Shown: positions 42,989 to 55,225, counted from the stretch's first letter. The stretch is 64,000 bases of DNA from Costus lasius (GCA_027563935.2 JANVAS020000223.1:806001-870000), one strand, 5' to 3'. Translations and numbers: made by a program. Notes: generated from the letters alone by a model not told the origin.

Positions 42989-45900
42989 TCATTGTTTGAG
43001 CTTCTCTGGTATGTACGATATTGATATACAACCTGCTATAACTTGTTGCATCTAATAATTGACAATGTTTGAAGGCGCTCACACTTCTTAATGTCTTCCA
43101 GCAATTACCTCATCTCATGACATTCAACTATTTCCAACTCTGTAATATTTTTAAAAATGTTATCAAAATATGAATGCTCCAAAACTGTACTTTGCAACCA
43201 TATAGTCAATTTGTTTTCCAATTCAAATCCATATATGCTGATTAAGTTTGGGCAATAAATTAGTGTCAATTTTTCAAGAAAATGAAATATTAAATTCCAT
43301 TTTACAAGATTAGGCATCTCAGATAAAAGGAGCTTTCTCAATGTAGAAAATGGGTGCTTTTCATTAGATATTGTGCTGCCCACACAAGTAATTGAGTCCA
43401 TGCCACTAATCTCAAGACTAGCAAGGGAATGTAATCTACCTAATAATGGTAGATTCTTGCATCTTTTAAGGTTCACCAATCTTATTTCAGCCAATGATTT
43501 GAAAAGTAAAAGCTGCTCATCCATCATCATCCAATTGGGAAATTGCATACCCCAAAAGGAAATAATCTCTAAGCTTTTCAAATGTGAGAAATTAGGTTGA
43601 AGACCATCAAGTACCTTAAAAGATTCTAAATGGTCATTTTCCCTTAGATCCATATTCCACCATTCCCAATGTAGCAGTAGATTCTCTAAATATCATTTCT
43701 CCTTCAAGTTTACACTTGTAATAGCATGTAAGTGTAGCATGCATTCAAGGTGGCGTATATGCAATTGTTCAATACTTATTAGAGATTGCAACTCCTATAG
43801 TGTTAAGCTTCCATGGTCATTGTTGGCTACAATGTAACCTGATAAAGCTTCAAGATTAATCAATTTAGAAATTCCAATAGGCATACGAGTCAATGATGCA
43901 CATCCAATCATGTGTAGGTTCAGCAATCTTTCCAAGTGTCCCAACTCTTTAGGTAACTCCTTAAGCAAATGACAAGCTTCAATGTCTAGCACTTGCAAGT
44001 TCATCAATCTGGTGATTGATTTTGGTAACTTTTGAAGTCTTTTGCAGTAAGCTAATCTCAGTATTTGTAATTTAGTAAGTTTGTGGATTTGCTCAGAGAG
44101 CCTCAAAAACCTTTTACAATGAGATAAACTTAAAACACGTAGATTATTAAGGTCACAAATAGTCTCTGGAAGGTCTTCTATCTGCTTCTGTGAAATCTTG
44201 AGGTATCTCAAGTGATGCAACATGCTAATTATGTTTTGTAACTTATGAATATCAGTATCTATTATACACAACATACTTAAATTTTTTATCAAAGACTTTG
44301 GAATCTCTATTGATGATGCTTCTTGATATTTCTGATGTTGCAAATCAATCTCATCTTTTACCTTGCATAGCATTAGCATCCGAAGATTGTTGGCAATCTT
44401 AGCTTCCAAATTAGTTAAAAAAAGTGTTGGTATCGGAATCAACATGTATGCATAAATAACGGCACTGTTGTGAAATTCTAAATTCTTGACCATTCCTTGT
44501 GTTAAAATGATAGATGCTTTTTTCTATGGCAAGTACTAGAGTACGCAACACTGATTTGATTTTATGAAAATCTTTGATCAGTTCAATAATGTCTTTTTGG
44601 AATTTAAGTTCAGAATTTCTTGAGTAGTTAAACACGTCTTCTGTGATGAGCATATCAAAGCAGCTATTAGTGAAGGTCAATGGAAGTGGTTGAAATAATA
44701 CACCATACAAAAAGCCTTGTTCGGGTTCTTTTCTTTGAAAAGGACCCAAATAAAATTCGTTGAATCTATGACTTTGTACTTGAAACTGATAAAATCCCAG
44801 TAAACTATTCCTTGACATGAAGCCACATAATTTTGCTACAATTGGATCCTGATATGGTGCCTGGTCAAATTGCTTGTTAGCTAGATTTAGCATATCTGTC
44901 ATCCCAATAGAAGGAGAATTTTGTTTTGCTTGATCAGGATGCATTGTCGGTGTTGCATATTTCAAGAATAATTTGGTCCACGCATCATGTGATATATTCT
45001 CTAATTTGTATTCTTTATCAAGATATACCATTGGATCGATTTCTACGATAGGGTAAGATTGACAAGTTATGATGACTCTACTCCCTGGGGCAGCAAAGCC
45101 AAGGAGGTTTTTCGGTAGTTCCTCAAATTTATCTATGTACTTCTTGGTGAAATTGCATAAATTATCCAAAACAAGCAAAAATCTTGTTTGAGGAAGTGAC
45201 CTACGGAGGAGATTCCAAACATCAACGTCTGATAATGGTATCCCAGTTAGGTGTCTTACACATTCTCTAGCAATCTGTCTATGATCAAATGTCATGTAGG
45301 TACATTTTAAAACATCTACCCAAATTAGATGTTTGAAGAATTCATAGGCTAAAGGGTGATGATAGATCATACGAGCCAATATAGATTTTCCTACCCTATA
45401 TTTCCCCAGTTATAGCAATGACAAAAGGCTCATCATCTATAATACATTGTGATGGTTGCCCTTCTTGTAGCTGAAAAATAATTTGTAAAATTCTCTTTAC
45501 GTCATCATCTCTTCCTACCACCTCTTGACGCATAATGGAATAGTATTCAGCTTGGTTTGGATCCATGGAATCTATCATATCTATTTGGAGGCCAAATGCA
45601 ACTGCTCTACATAATAGGGAATTCAAACCCTGTGCAATCTGCTTGAGTTCAAGTAGAATGGCATGGCGGCTGCTGATACTACTTACATTGCTACGATGCA
45701 ACAAGTTAGGAAGAGGAGGTGTTACCTTTTGGTTTTGCTCCTCAGGTTGTTGACAAAAATCTTGGAGGGCTTGGAGAATGTTCTGAACATCCATGATTGC
45801 CATGTTAACATCTCCTAGCCAATTTTTCGACTCTGGGTCCTTGATATCCTGTAGGCCGACATCGAAGAGGAGAGCATTGATGGCCCATAAGTTATCTCGA

Positions 45901-46577
45901 AGCATGTCCAAATGGTTTGAGATGCGCAGTTGCAGGCTCACTAACTTGATCTCCGGTGAAGGCATCAACCTCAGCAAGATGTGCCTCAAGTTTGCCGCTA
46001 GTGGTAGGTCTGCCATTGTTTCAGTTTGTAAGTGAAAAATAATTTGTAAAATTCTCTTTACATCATTATCTCTTCCTACCACCTCTTGCCGCATAATGGT
46101 AAAGTATTCAGTTTGGTTTGGATCTATGGAATCTATCATATCTATTTGGAGGCCAAATGCAATTACTCTACTTAATAGGCAATTCAAACTCTGTGCAATC
46201 TGCTTGAGTTCAAGTAGAATGGCATGGAGGCTGCTGATACTACTTACATTGCTACGATGCAACAAGTTAGGAAGAGGAGGTATTACCTTTTGGTTTTGCT
46301 CCTCAGGTAGTTGACAAAAATCTTGGAGGGCTTGGAGAATGTTCTCAACGTCCATGATTGCCATGTTAACATCTCCTAGCCAATTTTTCAACTCTAGGTC
46401 TTTGATCGCACGTAGGCTGGCATCCAAGAGGACAACATTGATGGCCCATAAGTTGTCGCGAAGCATGTCCAAGTGGTTTGAGATGCGCAGTTGCAGGCTC
46501 ACCAACTTGATCTCCGGCGAAGGCATCAACCTCAGCAAGATGTGTCTCAAGTTCGCCGCTAGTGGTAGGTCTGCCAT
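42989..46577 (-). pseudogene. NLR B: CC-NB-ARC-LRR resistance gene, near-complete but broken
   Basis: Start chosen at ATG 46577 (MADLPLAANLRHILL), because the same site follows a shared TATA box in relic C; an upstream in-frame Met at 46622 is less likely. Order: coiled coil (46577-46045), a second full coiled coil (46016-45480), then NB-ARC (45480-44440) and LRRs (44400-42989) with classic repeats (LRYLKISQKQIEDLPETICD, LQVLDIEACHLLKELPKEL). The P-loop begins AITGEI and the frame breaks there (about 45390); the next frame resumes with SILARMIYHH. Kinase-2 reads LLVLDN where LLVLDD is usual, RNBS-B is GSRVIITC, and no GLPL motif is seen. Further breaks: near 44450, 43795-43650 and a TAA for Gln near 43105; TGA ends it at 42989-42991. 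Intact CNLs are cytoplasmic immune receptors; this one probably makes no full protein. Confidence 0.85.
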
Positions 46578-46602
46578 TGTTTCAGTTTGTTTGTGGATGG
46601 AT
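45480..46602 (-). repeat. 561-bp in-frame tandem duplication of the coiled-coil exon
   Basis: TGCCATTGTTTCAGTTTGT occurs at 46011 and again at 46572, an offset of 561 bp (187 codons). Both units encode MADLPLAANLRHILLRLMPS, through NLLHRSNVSSISS and up to RQEVVGRD, with scattered substitutions. The first unit ends IIFHLQ and runs straight into TETMADLP. The junction lies in a TTGTA-like stretch shared by both ends, suggesting unequal crossing-over or slippage. Confidence 0.93.
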
Positions 46603-46620
46603 CTAATTGCTCTCTCATGC

Positions 46621-46627
46621 ATTTATA
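46621..46627 (-). promoter_or_regulatory. Probable TATA box of NLR B
   Basis: TATAAAT on the minus strand, 44-50 bases upstream of the ATG, followed by GCATGAGAGAG. NLR relic C has the same arrangement at 53092-53098, so this short promoter segment is conserved between the copies. Confidence 0.5.
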
Positions 46628-46639
46628 AGTCAGAAGTAG

Positions 46640-46901
46640 CAGCACGACGCAAGAGCTTAAGTACTAATTGAGTGAAGCAAAGGGCAAATGCTGTCTGGGG
46701 CTTAATTAGTAATTAATTACTACGATGCAAACCTGCACTAATACATTAATTAATTGATTAATTAGTTACTTTATTTGATACTTGCTTCTTTCACAATTAG
46801 TGAATCAATGTTTCCGTGTGCCTTTTCTTTTAATTACTAATTCTTTACTTGCAACCCAAAAAGCAGTAGGTTACTTGCAGCAACAATTGATTCAAGCATT
46901 A
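46640..46901. other. Intergenic, no gene seen
   Basis: AT-rich, rich in TTAATTAA-like motifs; the equivalent region upstream of relic C (53100-53340) is recognisably similar. Confidence 0.5.
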
Positions 46902-47315
46902 GGGCCTGTTTGGCCCAACTGTTAATAACTTTATAACTGTGTTATACTGTAGTACTGTGCTGCACTGTTAAAATTTATAAGATGTTTGGTTAATAACTTT
47001 TTAACTGCTGTCAAAATTTAAAATAATAAATAAATATATTATTTTAAATTATTTAAAATAATATAATATTTTCTTTTCTTTTAATGTGAAAATTTTAAAT
47101 TATTTAAAATAATAATACCTAAAATTTTAAATAAAATTATGTAAATTATTTTTTTAGAGAAGCAGAAGCTGTAAAAGCATCAAATTGTAGCTTTCATAAC
47201 TTCTGTTTTTTACTGCTTTTTTCTGCTTCTACTTTTCATTACCAAACAGTTTTTCTAACTACTTTCTACTTAAAAGCTAATTAAAATCAGCTTCAAAGCG
47301 GGGCCAAACAGGCTC
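46902..47315. mobile_element. MITE 1 (Tourist/PIF-Harbinger type, 414 bp)
   Basis: Terminal inverted repeats GGGCCTGTTTGGCCC (left) and the complement of GAGCCTGTTTGGCCC (right). Flanked by TTA on both sides (46899-46901 and 47316-47318), the usual 3-bp target of PIF/Harbinger. The inside is AT-rich and non-coding. Confidence 0.88.
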
Positions 47316-47318
47316 TTA

Positions 47319-47671
47319 GAAACCCTGCGCTGCTTTGCTGCTATCTCAGGCGAAGTAGGTTGGGATGGCCAAAATTAACACAATTTTAAAATAAACAAAT
47401 ATATTTGAGTTTTAAATAGGTCATAAATGGATCAAACATATTGATTCACCATCTATTAATTGCCTCATCTTTTTACTAATCAAACCTAATTTACTTGAAT
47501 CCAAGTATAAATGAAACTTAGCTCATCGTTGACTAATTGTAATATCAGTTTATTGATGGCCAATCAATCGCTTCTTTGCAAACATTGCTTTATTTATTTT
47601 GTTTAACACATTTATTAGATTATTTTAATGTTATATATGAGTTTTAGTTGACTTTCTATCGTGTAAATACC

Positions 47672-47711
<40 letters not shown>

Positions 47712-49138
47712 CACCGCTAATGGCAAAGTGTTATAGTTTGCAAGAATATGTTTAGTTTAATTATGTTACATACCCAATATTAGTAGTTGGATATATAATA
47801 AAGCAGATCCGAGTTGGTATGTTATATCCGGTTCGCTAAGTAGGAAAGGATTATAAATAAAGGTCTAGGGTTTAAAGTAGTGATCAAGTACTTTTGTATT
47901 CTCTTATTAGGGCGTGATTTGCACAATTTCTTGCTGGTGACGGCTTGCGAGACGATTCGAGAAATCGAATTGTAACAAATTACTTAGAGATGTGTATGAG
48001 TTTTATATGAATTAGTGGCATTCAAAATCATATATTATAGGTCCATTTGTTGATTTAGGTAATGATATTATGTGTTTTAGTTTGCTTAATCCTACCATTA
48101 AAAACTTTTACTACTACATATGCATTTTGTTAGAGTTCAAAAGATTTGAACATTTATAAGGTGTTTCCTATTGTAGTAAAATATATTAAAATAAGATAAA
48201 AAAAGTATTCTAATATTCATTCAAATAAGATTACAATTTTATTTTAAATCTAAAAATGGTTTTATTATGAGTTGAACGTGTTTAAAATCTTGATTTACAA
48301 CTCTTTAATGTCTTTTCAACCTTTGTGAACCCATTTATAGTATTACTTTAATTATACCTATTGATTTTATATGAATATAATGCATGCGCTCACAATAATT
48401 GGGCTATACCTTTATAAATTATTTTTATGATCTTACATGTCTTAGTATTGTAAATTGTTTCATTTTTAAAAAATTATTCTTTATTTTCTCTCCATGATAA
48501 AGATATTTAATGACATCTTTGAAGTTTATAAAAATTTCTTTCATTAACATCATATAGCTAAGGTTTTTTTAGTAAAGACAAGAAGTTTTATTTTTTTTTT
48601 TTAAGTTTACATATTTATTTATTTACTTATTGACATAAATTAATGAGGACGAGACTTATCCCAAAGATATTGCTACAACAACTAAGATCCTTAGTAGTGA
48701 ACTAACAATCACTAGTTTTATTTAATTCTTTATTTATATAGTTACTTATGGAATCTTTCAATTTATATAAAGTTATAGCATTTCAAATCCAATGCTACGA
48801 TTATAAGATCCTTTCACTCATTATGTAATGTATTTTTTAGTAATAGTAATGAGTATTAGTTTTCAAAAATGTTTTTATTATTTTATTCTTTTTTTTTCAA
48901 AAACATTTTAGAGATATTTTAAAGGGACCTCTACATATAAATCTTAGTACTCCAACAAGTTAGTTCTCATCCTCTCCATTAAATGATTTCAATAATTATA
49001 AGGTGTTTTTGTTTTCTGCCGCAAGAAAGTAGGGTTTTTGAATAGCTATTGTTGTTTTCTACTATGTGAAAGTTAAGTTTTTAAATTGGAAATTGGGTTT
49101 TTGAATAGATTTTTATAAACCAAGGATCAATTATAAAT
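47319..49138. other. AT-rich intergenic region with a TA microsatellite
   Basis: No gene seen. A (TA)18 run is at 47675-47710. GGATTATAAATAAAGGTCTAGGG near 47850 resembles the TATA region of a retrotransposon LTR but no LTR ends are visible. Parts of 48720-48960 resemble the AT-rich flanks of the NLR copies. Confidence 0.5.
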
Positions 49139-49141
49139 ATA

Positions 49142-49561
49142 GGGTTTGTTTGGTCCCGCTTTTAAGCTGCTTTTAATCAGTTTTTAAGTAGAAAGCAGAA
49201 AGAAAACTGTTTAGTAATGAAAAACAAAAGCAGAAAAAGCAGCAAAAAAGCAAAAGTTGAAAAAGCTACAATTTGAAGTTTTTGCAGCTTCTGCTTTTTT
49301 ACAAAAGTAATTTATATTATTTTCATTTAAAATTTAAGTATTATTATTTTAAATAATTAAAAATTTTAATATTAAAGAAAAATAAATTATATTATTATTT
49401 TAAATAATTTAAAATAATATATTTATTTATTATTTTAAATTTTGATAGTAGTTAAAAAGCTATTAACCAAACATCTTATAAATTTTGACAATACAGCAAA
49501 GTGCAGCACAACACAGTTTAGCACAATTATAAAGCTATTAACAGCGGGGCCAAATAGACCC
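49142..49561. mobile_element. MITE 2, same family as MITE 1, opposite orientation (420 bp)
   Basis: Ends GGGTTTGTTTGGTCCCG and CGGGGCCAAATAGACCC. It carries the same internal blocks as MITE 1 in reverse complement, such as AACCAAACATCTTATAAATTT and AAGCTGCTTTTAATCAG. Three bases ATA flank both sides (49139-49141 and 49562-49564). Confidence 0.85.
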
Positions 49562-49564
49562 ATA

Positions 49565-50160
49565 ATCACCTAACAATTAGGTGTGTTCACAGTTCGTTTA
49601 CTTGAACCATGAGCCTTTTTTATCCCAAAAATTATCTCTTGGTTCAGATAAATTTTATACCATTCTTAAACCAAAAATTGGTTAACCATTAAATGGGTTA
49701 AGTGATTTTTTTGATAGAATTAACTATCGATTTTTATTAACGGTTAATTTCAAATAATTATCTATATAACTAAAATGCATAATAAAAATATATTATAAAT
49801 TTATAATATTATCAATCAACTTAAGGTTAGCTATTGATTCGGCTAACCCCTGGAATTATAAATGGATCAAAACACACAAAATAAAACCTGCTTGTTTGAT
49901 GAATAGTTTAATTTAGTTAATGCATATGGTTCAATTCGGTCAATTGACCACCAATTCAACAGTTCAAAGGTTTTTTTAACACCCCTAGTTATAATGAATT
50001 ATCATTCATACTTCTTTTGCTCAATTAAAAAAGCAAATAGAGATTACATACATGAAGAGTTCAAGGCTCTACATATGTAACTAATGGAGAATTAGAAAAG
50101 GGCTTATTTAAATTTATTCTACCAAGTAACCAATGAAATATTTTTTTTAGAAAATAACAA
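49565..50160. other. AT-rich intergenic, no gene seen
   Basis: Nothing recognised in about 600 bases apart from decayed AT-rich sequence. Confidence 0.45.
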
Positions 50161-50199
50161 ACAAACTACAACATCTTTTTTCTAGTTATAGCTTGGAGC

Positions 50200-53048
50200 T
50201 TGGGACAACCTTCGACAATGATCATACCTTTCAATTGTCATATAAGCCCCTTTGAAATGTGTCATATTGTTGTGCAACTTAATACCAAAATGTACTCTAA
50301 TGCTAGCATTTGCTATGGCCAATTAGGTAAAGAGAGTAACTTGCTTCATCTAATAATTGATAATGTTCAAAGCTATTTGTGCACAAATAATATTCAAAGC
50401 TATTTGTAATGCACAATATCTCCTAGCTACCACCATAGAGATGACATCGAATAATTTTTAATTCTTCAATATTTTTAAAAATGCTATGCAAAAGTTGTAG
50501 AGTATTACTCTAACAATTCACTTTGCAACTATATATTTAATCTATTTATTTTTAATTTTAATCCATATATACTGATTAATTTAGGGCAATAGATATGTAT
50601 TAATTTTTGAAGATACAAGTATATTGAATTCCACTATCAAGAGTAGAAATCTCAAATTAAGTGAATGAGTCAATACCACTTATCTCAAGAACGACTAGGG
50701 AAGATAGTCTATGCATTAGATATCCTGCCCACACAAGTAAATGAGTCTATGCCACTAATCTTATTTCAACCAATGGCTTGAAAAGAAAATGTTACTCATC
50801 CATCCAAGTGACCTTTATGAATCACAAAAATGTGTGCTCGTCATTAGATATTATGCTGCTCATACAAGTTAAGTGAGTCAATTCCACTTATCTCAAGAAT
50901 GACAAGGGAAGGTAGTCTATGAATTTAATATTCTGCAACCCACACAAGTGAGTCTATGCCACCAATCTCATTTCAACCAATGACTTGAAATGAAAATGTT
51001 ACTCATCCATCCAATTGAGTTTTACCAATCTAGGAAATGTGTGCTCATGATTAGATATTATGTTTCCCACACAAGTGAGTCCATGCCAATTATCTCAAGA
51101 ATGACAAGGGAAGGTAGTTGATAAGCTCACAACTACATGAGTTTTAAAGTAGTAAAAATATCATTTTCATAGGGGCGAAGTCGCCAACTACCAACTAATC
51201 TCAACTTGACTAGATAGATAGTCTGAATCAGACAACATGCGAAAATTAACTAAAAGCTAAGCAAAACAGATTTTTAGGCTGCGAGAGTTGAAAAAGGAAC
51301 ATGAATGTCAGTTGTTCAATGCCTTTTGCGCATTCTGGAAAGCTCTTTCATATCATTCCCTGAAATATTGAGGTATCTCAATCGAAGCAAGATGCTAAGC
51401 ATATTCGACAACTATTGGATGCGAGTATCGATTATGCTCAGTATAATTAAATTTTTTAGCAAAGACTTTGGGATCCTTATTGATGATGCTTCTTGATCAT
51501 TCTCAAGTTGCAAATCCATCTAATCTTTTGTGTTATACAACATTAGCATCCTAAGATTATTGGCAATCTTAGCTTCCAAATTAGTTAAAAATGTGCTAGT
51601 ATTGGAATTGACGAATATGCATACATAGCGAAATTGTTGTGGAATTCTAAATTCTTGACCATCCCTCTTCCTAAAATGGTAGATGCTTTACTTGATGTAA
51701 AGAAAAAGAGAATCAAATACTAATTTGGTTTCATGAAGTTTGCCGATCCAAATAATTGTAACTTCTTACTATTGTTGTTGAGAATTTGATGATGTGATGA
51801 GCATATCAAAGGGTGAATATGAAAGATCAACGGAAGTGGTTGAAATAAGATGGTGTACAGAATGATTTGTGTGAATTCATGTGTCGCAAAATGCACAATC
51901 ATTGTTTTGTTGTATTTATGATGTGCATTTTGAAAATCATAATAGCGCATAGTAGTGTGCCTCAATATTGAGCCAAGTTTTTTCGCTTCAAATGGAATCC
52001 GATATTGTTTCTTCTCATATCGCTTTTCAGCTAGATCAGGCAAATCTGGCATCCTAATAAAGCAGGAATTATGTTTTGCTTGATCAAATTGTGTTCTTGG
52101 TACTGCATATCTCAAGAATAATTTAGTCCAATCATCCTGTGATATAATCTTTAATTTATATTTTTTTTATCAACGAGAACCATTGGTTCGCTTTCAATAG
52201 TAAGATTAGGGTGACAAGTGATGATGATTTTATTCCCGAGGACATCAAAATGTAAACTAAGATAGATTCCTAACACATTCTCTAGCAATCTGCTAATGAT
52301 TAAATGAGAGGATGGTAGAATTTAAAACATCCACCCAAATTTGATGCTTGAAGAATTTGCAAACTAAAAGGTGATGATCGACCATATGAGCCAAGATAGA
52401 TTTTTCTACCCCTGGTTCACCAGTTATGATACCTTCCCACATATTGTTGTTCTTATTGTTGCTGAAAAATAATTTATAGAATTTCCTTTTACGTCATCAT
52501 CTCTTCTTACCACCTCTTGTTGTAGAATCTAATAGTACTCGGCTTGTTTTGGATCCATAGAATCTACTGTATCTTTTTGGAGGCCAAATGCTACCGTCCT
52601 ACTAAGTAGACAATTCAAACTAGTTGTAATATGCTTGAGGTCAACTAGAATGGTATTGTGGGTGGTGCTACTTATACTGCTATGATTCGACAAGATAAGA
52701 GATGTTGTTACCTCTTGTTTTTGCTCCTTGGATCGCTGAAAAGAATCTTGGATGACTTCAAGAACATTTGCTCCTTGGGTTGCTGAAAAGAATCTTGGAT
52801 GACTTGGAGAATATTATTGATATCCACGACAGCGGCGATGGCATCGCTCAGCCACATCTTTAACTCCGGCACCTTGGCGGCCCTTAGATTAGCATCCATG
52901 ATGACACTATTAACAGCCTACAACATGTCACTGATCATGTCCGAGTGATTTGAGACGCGCAACTGCTGGCCCGCCAGCATGATCTCCACCAAGGCAGCAA
53001 CATCAGCAAGATGTGCCTCAAGTTCACCGCTAGTAGTGGTTTTGCCAT
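50200..53048 (-). pseudogene. NLR relic C: full-length but decayed CNL
   Basis: The start ATG at 53048 gives MAKPLLAVNLRHILL, matching the NLR B start, but the frame shifts within 25 codons. The coiled coil continues in another frame as VPELKMWLSDAIAAVVDINN (52830-52900). A 47-bp tandem duplication (GCTCCTTGG... at about 52723 and 52770) adds a further frameshift. NB-ARC scraps at 51720-52430 include MRYAVPRTQFDQAK and LFQPLPLIFH. The LRR part (50200-51600) consists of repeated fragments. A TATA box at 53092-53098 matches NLR B. It is clearly a pseudogene. Confidence 0.8.
50640..51125 (-). repeat. Tandemly repeated LRR segment in NLR relic C
   Basis: On the plus strand the block GAGTCAATACCACTTATCTCAAG recurs near 50667, 50875 and (diverged) 51070, about 200 bases apart, each followed by AAGAATGACAAGGGAAGGTAGT or a variant. 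CACACAAGT(AAAT)GAGTC(T/C)ATGCC lies between them. This suggests expansion of an LRR unit. Confidence 0.75.
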
Positions 53049-53099
53049 TGCCTCAGTTTGTTTGTGGATGGATCTTACTGCTCTCTCATGTATTTATAA

Positions 53100-53590
53100 C
53101 GCAGCTCTGCAGATGCTGTATGTGGCTGAATTACTAATTAATCAGTACGATCCAAACCTTGAATGCTAAGTAACGAACGCATCAATTATTTTGATTAATT
53201 AATTATTCTACAATTAGCGAATCGATGGTTTGTGTGCGTTTTCTTTCTCTTTTCTTTTAATTACAGTTTCTTTAGTTTACTTGTTTTGCTGGGAAACACA
53301 AAAGCCAGTTAGTTAATTAGTTATTGATTCAAGCATTCGAAACCGTGCGCTACCTCGCACTGTCCCAAGCTAAGAGTATGATTTGATGGCTCACATATAT
53401 GAACTCAATCGGTAATAGAGTCTATGGAGGTAGAGCCTCGAAGGCTCTACATTGCATGTCAGTCATTTGTGGTTATGTGTCTATCGTGAATGCTACAAGA
53501 GAATGGTTGTTGTTTGCGTTGAGGTATGAGCATTACACGATATACAAGATTTATATAAAGTTATTTAAGTAGTGCATATGTATTATACTT
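53100..53590. other. Intergenic, no gene seen
   Basis: The first 240 bases resemble the region upstream of NLR B. The remainder is unassigned. Confidence 0.45.
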
Positions 53591-53599
53591 TAATTTAAT

Positions 53600-54385
53600 T
53601 CATCATTAGATGCCCGTATAAGTTAGTAAGTCCATGCCAACTATTCAGTAACTATTGAATGCTAGCATCTATTGTTCTTAGTATAATTTTTTTTTTTTTT
53701 TACCAAAGGCTTTAGGATCACTATTGATGATGCTTCTTGATTTTTCTTGAGTTGTAAATCCATCTTTCTCTGTTTTTACCCTTTTGTACTAATTGCATCA
53801 CAAGATTGTTGGCCATCTTATCTTGGAAATTAAATAAAAGAAAAAGTGCTAGTGTTAGAATCAACGAGAATGCATAAATAACAGTACTGTTCTAGAATCC
53901 TAAATTCTTGACCATCCCTTTTCCTAAAATAGTATGTTGAACCAAGTAAGTCTAATTTGGAATTGTTGTTAAGCCTTTGTTGAATAGTTAAAGGTGTCAT
54001 CTAAAATCATAATAGCTCAATTTAGTGTACCTCAATATTGAGTCATGATTTTTTGCTTTAATTTAACAGTGATATAGTTCATGTTATGTAGCTCTTAAGC
54101 CTAGGTAAGCAAATTTTGCATCCCAATGGGGGGAAGAATTTTGCTTTGCTTGAACAGGCTGTGTTTTTTGGCACTGCATGTCTCAAGAACAATTTGGTTC
54201 ATGCATTATGTGATATAACTTTTTGTATTCTTTATTAGCATATATTATTCAATCATTTTCTACACTAGGTTAAGAGTGACAAGTTATGATAACTCTCCTC
54301 GGGCACTAAAGCTATGAGAAGGTTCTTTTTTAGTAGTTCCTCCAATTTGTCTTTATTCTCCGTGGTGATACTATTGATGTGAGCT
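53600..54385 (-). pseudogene. NLR relic D: scrambled fragments
   Basis: Recognisable minus-strand blocks shared with NLR B: LRR scraps near 53600-53640, the ATTGATGATGCTTCTTGAT segment at 53725, CTAAATTCTTGACCATCCC at 53899 (end of NB-ARC region) and the region coding for the part after kinase-2 (GTGACAAGTTATGATAAC near 54279, TCCTCCAATTTGTC near 54332). No ORF of useful length. Order agrees with the other copies; the coiled coil is missing. Confidence 0.65.
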
Positions 54386-54399
54386 TAAGGTTAATCATG

Positions 54400-55170
54400 C
54401 AATTTATCAATTTTATTCTTTGTTTTTAACACCATTACATAGATATTTCAATGGGGTCTATAAATTTTATTTTAAATTTAACAAATTTAAAAGTTGAACT
54501 ACAAGATGTTTTGTCTACTGCAACAATGATAATTTGTCATAGTTTTAAGAATATATTCAATTTTACTATGTTTATTTCATTATGAAAACTATTACAAAGT
54601 TATTTTAATGATAATTATAAAATTTATGTTAATTTAAAGCAACTAAAAACCTCGACTAGGCCCTTTAGAGTGTGTTAAATTTCATTACAAGGCATTTGTA
54701 ATAATATAATTATATTATTTATTTTTCAGTGGCTTTATAAAGTTAGTTTTAATAGTTTCTAAGGAATTTATTGAAAGAATAATGTAAAAAAATAATAAGT
54801 TACACTCTATGGAAATATAGTGTTCTGACTTTAATACTGTATTCAATTTGTTCAAAAAAAAAAACTAAAAGCATTTAAAGATTTGAAACGCCTCTAAAAT
54901 TTATTTTTCATCCTTTGCATAAAATGATTACAATAATTATGAAATAATTTTGTTTTCTACTATGAGAAAGTATAGTTTTTGAAAAGGCGGCAAGGAGATA
55001 GCATTTGACTCAATTCCATGTTAATATAATCAAATGTGAATATAATCATGTAACCATAAGTTATCAGTCATACTGTGCTCAAGTAACAAAACAAACAGAG
55101 ACTAGAGAGTATAAATAGGCAAGGTACAAGGCTCCACACTTCAGTGAATGCTACTTAGGATGTTTTTCTC
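54400..55170. other. AT-rich 3' flank of NLR relic E (duplicated)
   Basis: No gene. Closely matches 42180-42950 and (from 54660) 19860-20450. Confidence 0.8.
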
Positions 55171-55225
55171 TTCTAGCTATAGTTCATTGCTTGGAACAAT
55201 CTTGGACAACCATATGATCTTTCGG

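Noticed and set aside
42989..46577. Functional NLR gene with introns hiding the breaks
   Set aside because: The P-loop break has no splice signals that would restore the motif, and several later breaks and the Gln stop near 43105 also fall in conserved blocks.
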